Positions 7,787-15,123 of a stretch of DNA of 23,170 bases are shown in pieces. The DNA is from Syntrophomonadaceae bacterium. GTDB taxonomy: Bacteria > Bacillota > Ch66 > Ch109. The first letter of the stretch is position 1; the number at the start of each line of letters is the position of its first letter. Under the pieces are notes generated by a model that saw nothing but the letters and a program-made list of their open reading frames with translations, was not told the origin of the DNA and searched no databases. Both the position numbers and the translations under genes were made by a program. The stretch is from NCBI GenBank assembly GCA_012512295.1, contig JAAZDI010000007.1:1-23170 (forward strand). The letters are read 5' to 3'.

Positions 7787-7842
7787 TGGGGTGTGAAGTA
7801 TGAGGCAAGAGAGGTGAGGCTTGAAAAGTGAGGCTTTAAGAG
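7787..7842. repeat. Imperfect 14-bp tandem repeat
   Basis: Directly after the UPF0210 gene, TGAGGC recurs at 7801, 7815 and 7829, a strict 14-base period. The units are TGAGGCAAGAGAGG, TGAGGCTTGAAAAG and TGAGGCTTTAAGAG, preceded by a more divergent TGGGGTGTGAAGTA. Each unit can be read as two related heptamers (TGAGGCT/TGAAAAG). The rest of the gap to 7926 holds an AGGAAAGGAG SD but no terminator or gene. Confidence 0.55.
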
Positions 7843-7926
7843 GGGAGCTGCAAGACGTTGCGTGAAAAATAACGTGGATGTGGATCGCCCTTAGTTTCTT
7901 TTTAAGCAAGAGGAAAGGAGAAATCG

Positions 7927-8640
7927 GTGCTTGGGTTAGTAGAGCACGGTCAGGTGATTCAATTTTGTTTTACCAGGAAAGTTTTCGGTTACCGCCTGGC
8001 CCAGGTTAATGCCTTCCTGGTTGACGGTTTACTAATCGATACCGGGCCGTCAACGATGTCGCGGGAAATGATTAAAGCCTGCAAGCAGTTGCGGCTGGAA
8101 CAGATTGTTAATACGCACCACCACGAGGATCATATTGGAAACAATGCAGTGTTGCAAAGAGAGTTCAGTTTGCCTATTCGAGCGCATCGGGATGCCTTGC
8201 CAGCTATCCGGCAGCCCCGGGAAAACCTTCAATTAAATCCTTATCAACGGTTGCTTTGGGGTTGGCCGACTATGGCTAAAGCTCGTCGTATTGGAAGTCA
8301 CATCCGTACGCCTTCTCATTTCTTCCGAGTATTACCGACTCCTGGTCACAGTCCAGATCACATTTGTTTGTACGAAGAAAAGCAAGGTTGGTTATTTGCC
8401 GGGGATCTATTGTGCACTGGTTCACCACGAGGATTTCAACCGATTTGGGATCAGAAGTTGTTGCTGGATTCATTAAGAAAAGTAGCCAATCTAGATCTTT
8501 CGGTTATATTTTGTGCTTCATCCGGTCTAGTACCAGATCCGAAGCGATTAATTCAGAGGAGGATTACTTATTGGCAAAATAGACTGGCTGAACAAGCTAG
8601 AGAAATAGATATAAAGCCGCAAATCGGGGTAAAATATTAA
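7927..8640 (+). CDS. Metallo-beta-lactamase-fold hydrolase
   Basis: A 237-residue MBL-fold protein related to glyoxalase II-like hydrolases. The metal-binding motif HxHxDH is at 64-69 (HHHEDH, preceded by NT and followed by IGNN). A third histidine lies in TPGHSPDH (H141) and the bridging aspartate in FAGDLLCTG (D159-D160 region). The fifth motif, usually a histidine in a GHG-like turn, reads CASSGLVPDP (196-205) without histidine, so one ligand of the second metal site appears to be missing. The GTG start at 7927 follows an AGGAAAGGAG SD. The substrate cannot be told from sequence. It begins a run of same-strand genes (DUF5665, YteA-like, glycosyltransferase) with small gaps. Confidence 0.85.
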   Translation: MLGLVEHGQVIQFCFTRKVFGYRLAQVNAFLVDGLLIDTGPSTMSREMIKACKQLRLEQIVNTHHHEDHIGNNAVLQREFSLPIRAHRDALPAIRQPRENLQLNPYQRLLWGWPTMAKARRIGSHIRTPSHFFRVLPTPGHSPDHICLYEEKQGWLFAGDLLCTGSPRGFQPIWDQKLLLDSLRKVANLDLSVIFCASSGLVPDPKRLIQRRITYWQNRLAEQAREIDIKPQIGVKY

Positions 8641-8658
8641 GGAAAGGAGGGTGTAGCC

Positions 8659-9054
8659 TTGGAACCATCTGATATCGAAAAAGCTGGGGAAAAGGGACAA
8701 CCTCCTTTTTTTAAAAAGGGGTCTTTTTTTCCGCTAACTCAGGCTAATGAGGAGAACTTGTCAGGGCTAATTCACTGGCTAATCGAAAAAATGACAGACT
8801 TAACTTTAGCTATGGAAAAAATGAATTTAGCAGAGTATATTCATTTGCTAAATCGCCCCGGGCGCCTGTTGTATATTAATTTTATTGCCGGAGTAGCTCG
8901 GGGTTTTGGCATTGCTGTCGGTTTTGCTCTGCTTGGGGCGGTCCTGGTCTATTTATTACAAAAGCTAATGGTCTTAAATCTTCCCTTGGTTGGTGATTTT
9001 ATCGCCGATATTGTGGAAATGGTTCAAGCACAGATTCAAAACCGGCGTATTTAA
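8659..9054 (+). CDS. DUF5665 domain membrane protein
   Basis: A 131-residue protein with a polar N-terminus (1-65) and the DUF5665 core: MNLAEYIHLLNRPGRLLYINFIAGVARGFGIAVGFALLGAVLVYLL. The stretch at about 73-102 is strongly hydrophobic and probably one or two membrane segments, followed by a C-terminal amphipathic tail. The TTG start at 8659 has a strong AAAGGAGG SD at 8643-8650. DUF5665 proteins are common in spore-forming Clostridia and Bacilli and have no known function. It lies 18 bases after the MBL-fold gene and 35 bases before the DksA-like gene, consistent with one transcript. Confidence 0.82.
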   Translation: MEPSDIEKAGEKGQPPFFKKGSFFPLTQANEENLSGLIHWLIEKMTDLTLAMEKMNLAEYIHLLNRPGRLLYINFIAGVARGFGIAVGFALLGAVLVYLLQKLMVLNLPLVGDFIADIVEMVQAQIQNRRI

Positions 9055-9089
9055 GAGTATTATTATATATAAGTGCAGGTGTAGTTTAC

Positions 9090-9794
9090 TTGGACTGGCA
9101 GAAACAGAAAGAGCAATTGTTGACGCAAAAACAGGAAATTGAAAAAAGCTTAAGCAATCTGACTGAAGCCGGCCTGGGTGAATCAATGGCTGATTCAGTT
9201 GAGGAACTATCTAGCTATGATAATCATCCGGCTGATCTTGGCAGTGAAATGTTTGAGCGGAGTAAGGATCTGGCCTTACGGGATAATTTGCGAATTCAAC
9301 TGGTTAAAATAAACGATGCCTTGCAAGCAATAGACGCTGGAACATATGGCAATTGCTCAGAATGCGGCAATCCAATCTCTGAAGAACGACTAAGTGCCAT
9401 GCCTTCAACGACGTTGTGTCTTGAGTGCAAAGCCAAAGAAGAATTGTTGGATCAGCATCCTCGTCCGGTTGAGGAGGAGGTTATCGAACTGCCCTTTGGG
9501 AAACATGGTTACGACTTGGAGGATGAGGCTAAACAGAGTGGAGTCGGTTTTGATGGTGAGGATGCCTGGCAGGAAGTGGCCCGTTTTGGAGAACATGCCC
9601 AGGGCTCAGGGGCTGGGGCTTATTATGGGGACCTGGATTTGGATGAAACCAGAGGATCGGTTGAAGCAGTAGAAGAAATCCCCTACATGAAGGGAGCAGA
9701 TGGACTGTTCTATGAAGACTTTTATGGCTATGATGATGAAGATTCGCCGAGAAAACGGTTAATCGGTGATGAACGGCCGGACGAGTTTAAATAA
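9090..9794 (+). CDS. TraR/DksA zinc-finger protein, YteA-type
   Basis: A 234-residue protein with the DksA/TraR C4 zinc finger: C89-x2-C92 (NCSECGNPI) and C110-x2-C113 (TLCLECK). Residues 1-80 form a charged, probably coiled-coil hairpin like that of DksA. After the finger comes an acidic C-terminal extension of about 115 residues, with motifs such as DDEDSPRK near the end. This architecture and length match the Firmicute 'YteA family sporulation protein'. DksA proteins bind the RNA polymerase secondary channel; whether YteA proteins do so is not established. A TTG start at 9090 follows a weak GCAGGTG SD (9075-9081). The gene is upstream of lspA and rluD in many Clostridia; here a glycosyltransferase, a thioesterase and a LysM gene intervene. 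Confidence 0.88.
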   Translation: MDWQKQKEQLLTQKQEIEKSLSNLTEAGLGESMADSVEELSSYDNHPADLGSEMFERSKDLALRDNLRIQLVKINDALQAIDAGTYGNCSECGNPISEERLSAMPSTTLCLECKAKEELLDQHPRPVEEEVIELPFGKHGYDLEDEAKQSGVGFDGEDAWQEVARFGEHAQGSGAGAYYGDLDLDETRGSVEAVEEIPYMKGADGLFYEDFYGYDDEDSPRKRLIGDERPDEFK

Positions 9795-9849
9795 CTAGTT
9801 AAATAACTAAAATTATCACAAAATGTATTGAGATTCAGGAGGGAGCATC

Positions 9850-11028
9850 GTGAGAATAGGCATATTCAGCGATAGCTACAAACCTTATGTTAGCGGGGTC
9901 GTTAATTCCATTGAGACATTTACTCAGGAACTCCGTTCTTTGGGTCATGAAGTCTATATTTTCGCCCCTAATTATCCCAATTTACAGGCGAACCCCGTTG
10001 AAGAATTAGGAGTTTTTCGCTTTCATTCCGTACCAGCCCCAACCAATCCTGATTATAGCCTAGCGATACCTTTCTCCTTTAAGTTTGGGCCTACTTTAAA
10101 GGCATTAAATCTGGATTTGATTCATGTCCATACTCCCTTTATTCTGGGGCAGGTGGGGGCGATTCAGGCTCGCCGGTTAAACCTCCCCTTGGTCTTTACG
10201 TACCACACCCTCTATGAACAGTATGTCCACTATGTACCTATTAACCAAAACTTAACCCGGGAGGTCGTGGTTCGGTACAGTCGTCATTTTTGTAATCATT
10301 GTGATTTGGTAATTGCCCCTACCGGTAAAGTCAAGGATCTCTTGATTAATTACGGTGTCCGGAAACCGATCCGGGTTATTCCAACCGGGATTGACCTAAA
10401 TCGTTTCAGTCAAGGGAACCCTCAATGGTTACGCCAGCAGTATAAAATAGATCTGGAAGATAAAATCTTACTTTTTGTTGGTCGTCTCACTAAAGAAAAA
10501 AACGTTGACTTTTTAATTCGGTCCTACGCCCAGATTCAAAGTCAATTTCCTCAGACTGTTTTAGTGATTGTCGCCAATGGGCCTGAGGAGGATAATTTGA
10601 AAAGCCTAACGGAACACTTGGCACTGAAGGACAAAGTTATCTTTACCGGCAAGTTAACCGGGGAAGAACTGGTGAATGCTTATCATGGAGCGGACATGTT
10701 TGTATTTCCTTCGGTAACCGAGACTCAAGGCTTAGTCATAGTTGAAGCGATGGCCGCTGGATTACCCGTAGTAGCCATCGATGCCAATGGGGTGGCTGAC
10801 ATGGTTAGTTCCGGGGCAGAAGGAATTCTAACTCAGTATACGCTAGAAGCCTTTACGCATGGAGTCTGTGAATTATTGGGGGATGAACCGAAGCGAAAGT
10901 CTATGGCTAAAACAGCTCAGCAGAGGGCGATAGAACTGTCTTCTGCCCGGATGGCGTTGCGTTTAGAGGCTGCCTATCACGAGGTCCTGCAAAACCGGTG
11001 GGGAACTGCTCGAAGGATAACGGGTTAG
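9850..11028 (+). CDS. GT4 family glycosyltransferase (diacylglycerol glycosyltransferase-like)
   Basis: A 392-residue GT-B fold glycosyltransferase of family 4. The N-terminus MRIGIFSDSYKPYVSGVVNSI is typical of the subgroup containing 1,2-diacylglycerol 3-glucosyltransferases and related mannosyltransferases. HVHTPFILGQVG (92-103) is the N-domain acceptor-side motif, VGRLTKEKNVDFLI (210-223) starts the nucleotide-sugar domain, and the E-x7-E motif is E291-x7-E299 (PSVTETQGLVIVEAMAAGLPVV). It probably transfers a hexose from a nucleotide sugar to a membrane lipid at the cytoplasmic face, but acceptor and sugar are inferred from similarity to the subgroup. The GTG start at 9850 has a GGAGGGAG SD at 9839-9846. 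No membrane helix is evident, in keeping with peripheral GT4 enzymes. Confidence 0.88.
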   Translation: MRIGIFSDSYKPYVSGVVNSIETFTQELRSLGHEVYIFAPNYPNLQANPVEELGVFRFHSVPAPTNPDYSLAIPFSFKFGPTLKALNLDLIHVHTPFILGQVGAIQARRLNLPLVFTYHTLYEQYVHYVPINQNLTREVVVRYSRHFCNHCDLVIAPTGKVKDLLINYGVRKPIRVIPTGIDLNRFSQGNPQWLRQQYKIDLEDKILLFVGRLTKEKNVDFLIRSYAQIQSQFPQTVLVIVANGPEEDNLKSLTEHLALKDKVIFTGKLTGEELVNAYHGADMFVFPSVTETQGLVIVEAMAAGLPVVAIDANGVADMVSSGAEGILTQYTLEAFTHGVCELLGDEPKRKSMAKTAQQRAIELSSARMALRLEAAYHEVLQNRWGTARRITG

Positions 11029-11045
11029 TGATTCCACTACTGTCA

Positions 11046-11120
11046 TTGCTATGAATATAACCATTATTCATAATTAATATGGATTGCTTAAAGGATAATA
11101 TTCAATAGATAAACTGAATA
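11046..11120 (+). promoter_or_regulatory. Candidate promoter and paired TGAATA/TATTCA half-sites
   Basis: TTGCTA (11046-11051), a 17-base spacer and CATAAT (11069-11074) form a plausible vegetative promoter ahead of the thioesterase gene. The same AT-rich stretch contains two inverted pairs of one hexamer: TGAATA 11052-11057 with TATTCA 11065-11070, and TATTCA 11099-11104 with TGAATA 11115-11120. These could be operator half-sites, but AT-richness makes chance a real possibility. Confidence 0.3.
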
Positions 11121-11146
11121 ATAACAGAACCAGGAGGATTAATAGG

Positions 11147-11551
11147 GTGGTTCAGGTAGATAAGCTTTATCAGGAGTTTGAGAAGGATGCCTTGGCTAAA
11201 CTTCTAGGGATTCGAATTATTGATATTCAACCTGGCTACGCCCGCACTTATCTTGAGGTAAATTCAAATCTGGTTAACGCTCTAGGCATGACCCATGGAA
11301 GTACGGTTTTTGCCCTAGTGGACATGGCTTTGGCGGCTGCCAGCAACTCGCGGGATAAGGTGGCGGTTGCGCAAAACGTTAGCATTCATTTTATGAAGGC
11401 AACCCATCCTGGGGATCAACTATACGCTACGGCTACGGAAGAAAACTTGACGAACCGGACCGGTATCTACCGAATAGTGGTCGAAAACGAAGCGGGAGAG
11501 AAGATTGCAGTGGCAACCGGAACCGCTTACCGGACTGATAGTAGTCATTAA
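11147..11551 (+). CDS. PaaI-like hotdog-fold thioesterase
   Basis: A 134-residue single hotdog domain of the PaaI/YdiI type, which hydrolyses acyl-CoA thioesters in the cytoplasm. The core motif is NALGMTHGSTVFALVDMALAAASN (about 43-66), in which the HG and the following acidic Asp are the conserved active-site positions of PaaI enzymes. It continues with QNVSIHFMKATHPGDQLYATA, matching the family's second beta-strand block. Length is normal. The GTG start at 11147 has a GGAGG SD in CAGGAGGATTAAT. The gene stands alone between the glycosyltransferase and a bidirectional terminator. The acyl substrate cannot be assigned. Confidence 0.88.
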   Translation: MVQVDKLYQEFEKDALAKLLGIRIIDIQPGYARTYLEVNSNLVNALGMTHGSTVFALVDMALAAASNSRDKVAVAQNVSIHFMKATHPGDQLYATATEENLTNRTGIYRIVVENEAGEKIAVATGTAYRTDSSH

Positions 11552-11583
11552 CCAAGTTCAGCGCGAATTTTGCTGTATTTAAA

Positions 11584-11626
11584 AAAACAGGAGGGATGCA
11601 GCTACCTGAGTTGCCCCTCCTGTTTT
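11584..11626. terminator. Bidirectional intrinsic terminator
   Basis: A 12-bp perfect stem, AAAACAGGAGGG (11584-11595) with CCCTCCTGTTTT (11615-11626), lies between the convergent thioesterase (+, ends 11551) and LysM-GH18 (-, ends 11642) genes. The run of seven A at 11581-11587 gives a T-tract for minus-strand transcripts, and TTTT at 11623-11626 serves the plus strand, so it should stop both, most strongly the minus-strand one. Confidence 0.9.
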
Positions 11627-11641
11627 AATGTTTGTGACTAA

Positions 11642-13018
11642 TTATCTGTTTTCCCGAATGGTCTGCCAGATACTTGGATCCTCCATACCCAGCCGCCAGA
11701 GGGCTACCCCGGCTAAATTATACTGCCTGACCAAATCTAGTTTGCTTTTTAAGCTATTGGCATCTTCATACCAAACCTCATGGTAGTGTTGGTTAACCGG
11801 GTCAACGTAGCAGAAATACGGCGTCTGGGTAGCTTCATCAAAGATGGGGAATGCGTTATAATCCCGAACCCGCTGCATCGCCATTTCATGAGTCAGGTAG
11901 GTATACTGATCAGTATCCAGGTTAAAATCAAAGCCGAAAACCGGTTCCGCTAGAACTATCTTGTGCCTCGGAATTTGAGTTACCGCATAACTGATTACTG
12001 ACTGATTAAAACCAATCGAAGAAACCGGTCCCGGTCCGCTCCCTGGATAACCATGCTCATTATACATCATCAGCATTACCTGATCAGCCGCTTGGCCGAT
12101 GGCGGCGTAATCATAAGGGGCGGTCCAGGTAATATGCCAGCTTTCCCGCTCCTTAGCCGGAATAGCGACGGTAAAAAGGTAACCTCTGGCTCTTAATTGA
12201 TCCCCCAACTCTTGGTAGAAAAGCGATAGCTTTTCACGGTCACTGACTCGAATACCCTCAAAATCCATATTAACGCCATCAAATCCATAAAACTTAATTA
12301 AACGAATGATGTTGGCAATACATTGGCTTCTGGATTCCGGTGTAGATAACATCTGCGTAACCAAGTCTTTGGTTAAGGATTTGTTCGGGTATAAAAAGTT
12401 GTGGATCACCGGGATGACCGAAACATTTTGTCGGTGGGCAGCAGCGACCAAGCGACGGACCTCGGATGTTTTCAGCGGTTCACTTGCCTCTATATCAGTA
12501 CAGTCATACTGATTAAGGCGAAACCAAAAGGGAGCTAACTGCGTTAAGTTGTCCATATGGGCTAAGGTTGACCAGGAAGAAGAGGGCAAATCATTTTCTT
12601 CTTCTGTATAATAGCCAGTAATGGAAATTGGCGAACGGGATTTTTCTCTGGTATCAATTTTGAGAACTTGTCCTACATAGATTAAATCACTGGTTAGGTA
12701 GTTTAACCGCTTTATTTCATTGATTGTTGTAGCGTATTTTTTAGCGATCAGATACAAGCTTTCTCCCTTAGTTACTATATGGGTCTGTGTTGGAAAGGGA
12801 ACCGCCAAAACTTGTCCCACGTAAATGAGGTCACTCTTGAGTCCGTTAATTTGTTTAATCTGTTCAACTGTGGTTTGCTGTTCTTGGGCAATCCTATATA
12901 AGGTATCACCAGGAGCGACCACATAATGGTCCTGGGCATTGACCCCGGACGGGGCGTGAAAGAAACTAAACAGCAAAAAGATCGGCAGCAGTAACATGAT
13001 GCTGAATCTAATCTTCAT
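11642..13018 (-). CDS. LysM-GH18 spore peptidoglycan hydrolase-like protein (YaaH/SleL type)
   Basis: A 458-residue exported protein. Residues 1-28 are a signal peptide with a hydrophobic core (MLLLPIFLLFSFF) ending near VNAQ. Two LysM peptidoglycan-binding domains follow: HYVVAPGDTLYRIA...VLAVP (31-75) and HIVTKGESLYLIA...VLKI (80-121). The GH18 domain occupies about 130-455 with the catalytic motif GFDGVNMDFEGI, where E254 is the expected acid and D252 its partner. This is the YaaH/SleL form of the DGxDxDxE motif, with Asn at 250. VMLMMYNEHGYPGSGPGP is another mark of the group. SleL/YaaH act as N-acetylglucosaminidases on spore cortex, so a germination or spore-wall role is likely. The start at 13018 has GGGGGTGG about 15 bases upstream, an unusually long spacing; Met8 is an alternative start. 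Confidence 0.9.
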   Translation of the reverse strand: MKIRFSIMLLLPIFLLFSFFHAPSGVNAQDHYVVAPGDTLYRIAQEQQTTVEQIKQINGLKSDLIYVGQVLAVPFPTQTHIVTKGESLYLIAKKYATTINEIKRLNYLTSDLIYVGQVLKIDTREKSRSPISITGYYTEEENDLPSSSWSTLAHMDNLTQLAPFWFRLNQYDCTDIEASEPLKTSEVRRLVAAAHRQNVSVIPVIHNFLYPNKSLTKDLVTQMLSTPESRSQCIANIIRLIKFYGFDGVNMDFEGIRVSDREKLSLFYQELGDQLRARGYLFTVAIPAKERESWHITWTAPYDYAAIGQAADQVMLMMYNEHGYPGSGPGPVSSIGFNQSVISYAVTQIPRHKIVLAEPVFGFDFNLDTDQYTYLTHEMAMQRVRDYNAFPIFDEATQTPYFCYVDPVNQHYHEVWYEDANSLKSKLDLVRQYNLAGVALWRLGMEDPSIWQTIRENR

Positions 13019-13365
13019 TAGTTGCTTGCTTAGCCACCCCCTTTAATAAAGAATAAATCCTTAACGGGAATTGATGACTGCCCAAACTCGATTATACCTT
13101 ATCTGTAGAAAATGTAGGGTAGTGAATGAATGGGTGATTAGCCAGTTTTTGTCATACTATAACGCGACGAACGCAGCTGCCTTTTAGATTCTGAATGCAA
13201 TGAGTGGTCCTTCGATAACTTGATCCTTTGAGCATGTTCGGGCTATAATTGGTTTGCTGGAAAGATTATTTTCCTTTGTGGGATTAATGACTGTCAATAC
13301 GAAAACTGCTTATGGGACGGGATCCAAGCGGGATTTATTAGCAGGAATAGTCTTGAGGTGGACTG
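13019..13365. other. Divergent intergenic region, no gene seen
   Basis: This 347-base gap separates the LysM-GH18 gene (minus) from lspA (plus). I see no credible coding frame, tRNA or known riboswitch. It contains the GGGGGTGG SD of the minus-strand gene (plus-strand CCACCCCC), a minus-strand TATAAT (complement of ATTATA near 13091) without a convincing -35, and the plus-strand promoter candidate at 13220-13249. Confidence 0.5.
13220..13249 (+). promoter_or_regulatory. Candidate promoter for lspA-rluD
   Basis: TTGATC (13220-13225), an 18-base spacer and TATAAT (13244-13249) make a reasonable sigma-A promoter about 115 bases upstream of the lspA start. The -10 is perfect and the -35 has two mismatches. 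Confidence 0.4.
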
Positions 13366-13812
13366 ATGTTTTTTTGGACAATTGCGGCAGTAGCTTTAGC
13401 AGCTGACCAGATCATAAAATACCTGGTGCAAACCCATTTGATTCCTTGGGAATCACTCCCCATCATTCCGGGTATTCTACATCTTACTTATGTCCGAAAT
13501 CCCGGAGCCGCTTTTGGCATGTTCGCCAATTGGACGTGGGTGTTCGTCTTGGTTGGTTTAGCGGTGATTGGTCTGCTCGTTTTTTTATACCCGCGGATCG
13601 CTAACCAGGGCCGGTTGTTTCAATTAGCTTTGGCTTTAGAGGTGGGGGGAGCAACTGGAAACCTAATTGACCGGCTACGGTTTGGGGCAGTAATTGACTT
13701 TATAGATTTTCGTGTCTGGCCAGTTTTTAATATTGCCGACATGGCTATTGTGACCGGAGCAGTTTTATTAGCTTATACCATCTTGAAACGGCCGGCAGAC
13801 GAAAGCATCTGA
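13366..13812 (+). CDS. lspA: Lipoprotein signal peptidase (signal peptidase II)
   Basis: A 148-residue integral membrane aspartyl protease that cleaves prolipoprotein signal peptides after lipid modification. Four hydrophobic segments are visible (about 1-20, 56-76, 84-100, 118-140). The conserved boxes are ADQIIKYLV (13-21), YVRNPGAAFGM (42-52), GNLIDRL (98-104, catalytic D102) and FNIADMAI (121-128, catalytic D125). Length is slightly short of the usual 150-170 residues but all motifs are present. The ATG at 13366 follows a GAGGTGG SD. The next gene is rluD, the standard lspA-rluD pair of Firmicutes, 84 bases downstream. Confidence 0.97.
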   Translation: MFFWTIAAVALAADQIIKYLVQTHLIPWESLPIIPGILHLTYVRNPGAAFGMFANWTWVFVLVGLAVIGLLVFLYPRIANQGRLFQLALALEVGGATGNLIDRLRFGAVIDFIDFRVWPVFNIADMAIVTGAVLLAYTILKRPADESI

Positions 13813-13896
13813 TAGTTTTCCGTTTGGTTAAGCTCAGTCAGCAGGCAGATATTGCGTTTAAACACCGCGTCGTAGATTTTTCAAATGAGGACTAAG

Positions 13897-14877
13897 ATGA
13901 TTAATGATAAACTGGATGAGATAATGCAAACAAGCAGTCAGGCCGATCTTATCGCTTCAGCCTACCATGCCCTGGTTGTACCGTTGACTGATGCAGGTCA
14001 GCGAGTGGATACCTGGATAGTTGCTCAACTGAAGGAGTTATCGCGGACCTTTGTCCAGAAGTTAATAGAAGAGGGTCGGGTTAAGGTTAATGGTGAGAAG
14101 GTTCGGGCAAACTATCGGGTGTCAGCTGGAGATTATCTGGAGGTTGAAATTCCACCAGCGACGGACCCGGAAGTTAAACCCCAGGCTATCCCGCTTGAAA
14201 TAATCTATGAGGATCAGGATGTGCTAGTCATTAATAAACCACCGGGAATGGTGGTGCATCCAGCCCACGGTAACTATGAAGGAACCTTGGTCAATGCCTT
14301 GTTGGCACATTGCCATGACCTTTCCGGGATTGGCGGCGTTAATCGTCCGGGGATCGTGCACCGGCTGGACAAGGATACTTCGGGCTTGTTGATGGTGGCA
14401 AAAAACGACTTGGCGCATCAAAGACTAGCTGAACAAATTAAAGATCGACAAGTCATTCGGCATTACCTGGCCTTGGTTCATGGCCGAATTCAAGCCTTGA
14501 CCGGCCGAATTGAAGCTCCGATTGGTCGGGATCCGCGCGATCGCAAGAAGATGGCAGTTAATGTTAACCGAGGGAAGCCGGCGATAACCCACTACCGAGT
14601 GCTGGAGCACTTGGGAGTTTACACGCTGATCGAAGCTCGATTAGAAACCGGCCGGACGCATCAGATTAGGGTCCACTTGGCTTATCTTGGACATCCAGTG
14701 GTTGGAGATCCGGTTTACGGGCCGCGCCGGCCACATTTGGGTTTAAGCGGCCAGTGGCTGCACGCCGGAGTGCTGGGTTTTAAACATCCGCGATCCGGCG
14801 AAGAGTTAAAGTTCACGGTACCACCACCTCCACAATTTATGGAAATCCTTGAAAAACTGAGATTCAAAGGAGAATAG
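13897..14877 (+). CDS. rluD: RluA/RluD-family 23S rRNA pseudouridine synthase
   Basis: A pseudouridine synthase of about 326 residues that isomerises uridines in rRNA. An S4 RNA-binding domain (about 29-86) includes QRVDTWIVAQL and VQKLIEEGRVKVNGE. The catalytic domain contains the motif GIVHRLDKDTSGLL with the essential aspartate in HRLD (about residue 158 from this start), and the later RTHQIRVHLAYLGHPVVGDPVYG block typical of RluD. The frame opens with ATG at 13885, but that codon has no SD, whereas GAGGA at 13887-13891 is well placed for ATG at 13897, so I chose the latter. Neighbours are lspA upstream and the pyr operon leader downstream. The exact target uridines cannot be told from sequence; 'rluD' is used in the broad family sense. 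Confidence 0.92.
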   Translation: MINDKLDEIMQTSSQADLIASAYHALVVPLTDAGQRVDTWIVAQLKELSRTFVQKLIEEGRVKVNGEKVRANYRVSAGDYLEVEIPPATDPEVKPQAIPLEIIYEDQDVLVINKPPGMVVHPAHGNYEGTLVNALLAHCHDLSGIGGVNRPGIVHRLDKDTSGLLMVAKNDLAHQRLAEQIKDRQVIRHYLALVHGRIQALTGRIEAPIGRDPRDRKKMAVNVNRGKPAITHYRVLEHLGVYTLIEARLETGRTHQIRVHLAYLGHPVVGDPVYGPRRPHLGLSGQWLHAGVLGFKHPRSGEELKFTVPPPPQFMEILEKLRFKGE

Positions 14878-14926
14878 ATAGCTATACTTAGCGGCACCGG
14901 GTTGATTACTCAGGCTAAATTTTTTG

Positions 14927-14955
14927 TTGACATAGGTTTGACAATAGCCTAAAAT
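14927..14955 (+). promoter_or_regulatory. pyr operon promoter
   Basis: TTGACA (14927-14932), a 17-base spacer and TAAAAT (14950-14955) form a near-consensus promoter. A second TTGACA (14938-14943) with an extended TGCTATAGT element (14956-14964) overlaps it at a 15-base spacing and could be an alternative. Both would start transcription just before the PyrR-binding loop. Confidence 0.65.
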
Positions 14956-14971
14956 TGCTATAGTCAAAAGC

Positions 14972-15083
14972 ACCTTTAAAACAGTCCTGAGAGGCTGGCA
15001 AGGTACAAATATTATCTAGTGTAATAGAGTGAGGAATTATGTTACACCCGGATGTGCCTGCTGCCTAGAAGGAGCAGGTTTTT
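14972..15083 (+). promoter_or_regulatory. PyrR-dependent attenuator, pyrR leader
   Basis: The PyrR-binding loop is explicit: AGTCCTGAGAGGCTGGCAAGG (within 14983-15003) matches the pyr consensus with its GAGAGGCT core, closed by ACCTT (14972-14976) pairing with AAGGT (15000-15004). AGGTAC at 15001-15006 can instead pair with GTGCCT at 15054-15059 to form an antiterminator that takes the left arm of the terminator. The terminator is CCTGCT (15057-15062) with AGCAGG (15073-15078) followed by five T. By analogy with Bacillus, PyrR bound to UMP/UTP would stabilise the loop and allow termination. A GTGTAA/TTACAC hairpin and a nine-codon frame (15039-15068) lie between loop and terminator. Confidence 0.9.
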
Positions 15084-15123
15084 AGTTTGCTGGAAGAACG
15101 ACTATCCAGTGAGGAGGTTTGTT

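Noticed and set aside
15052..15123. N-terminal extension of pyrR from the upstream in-frame GTG
   Set aside because: It would begin inside the attenuator terminator and add 24 residues unlike the family; ATG 15124 has a strong SD and gives the normal length.
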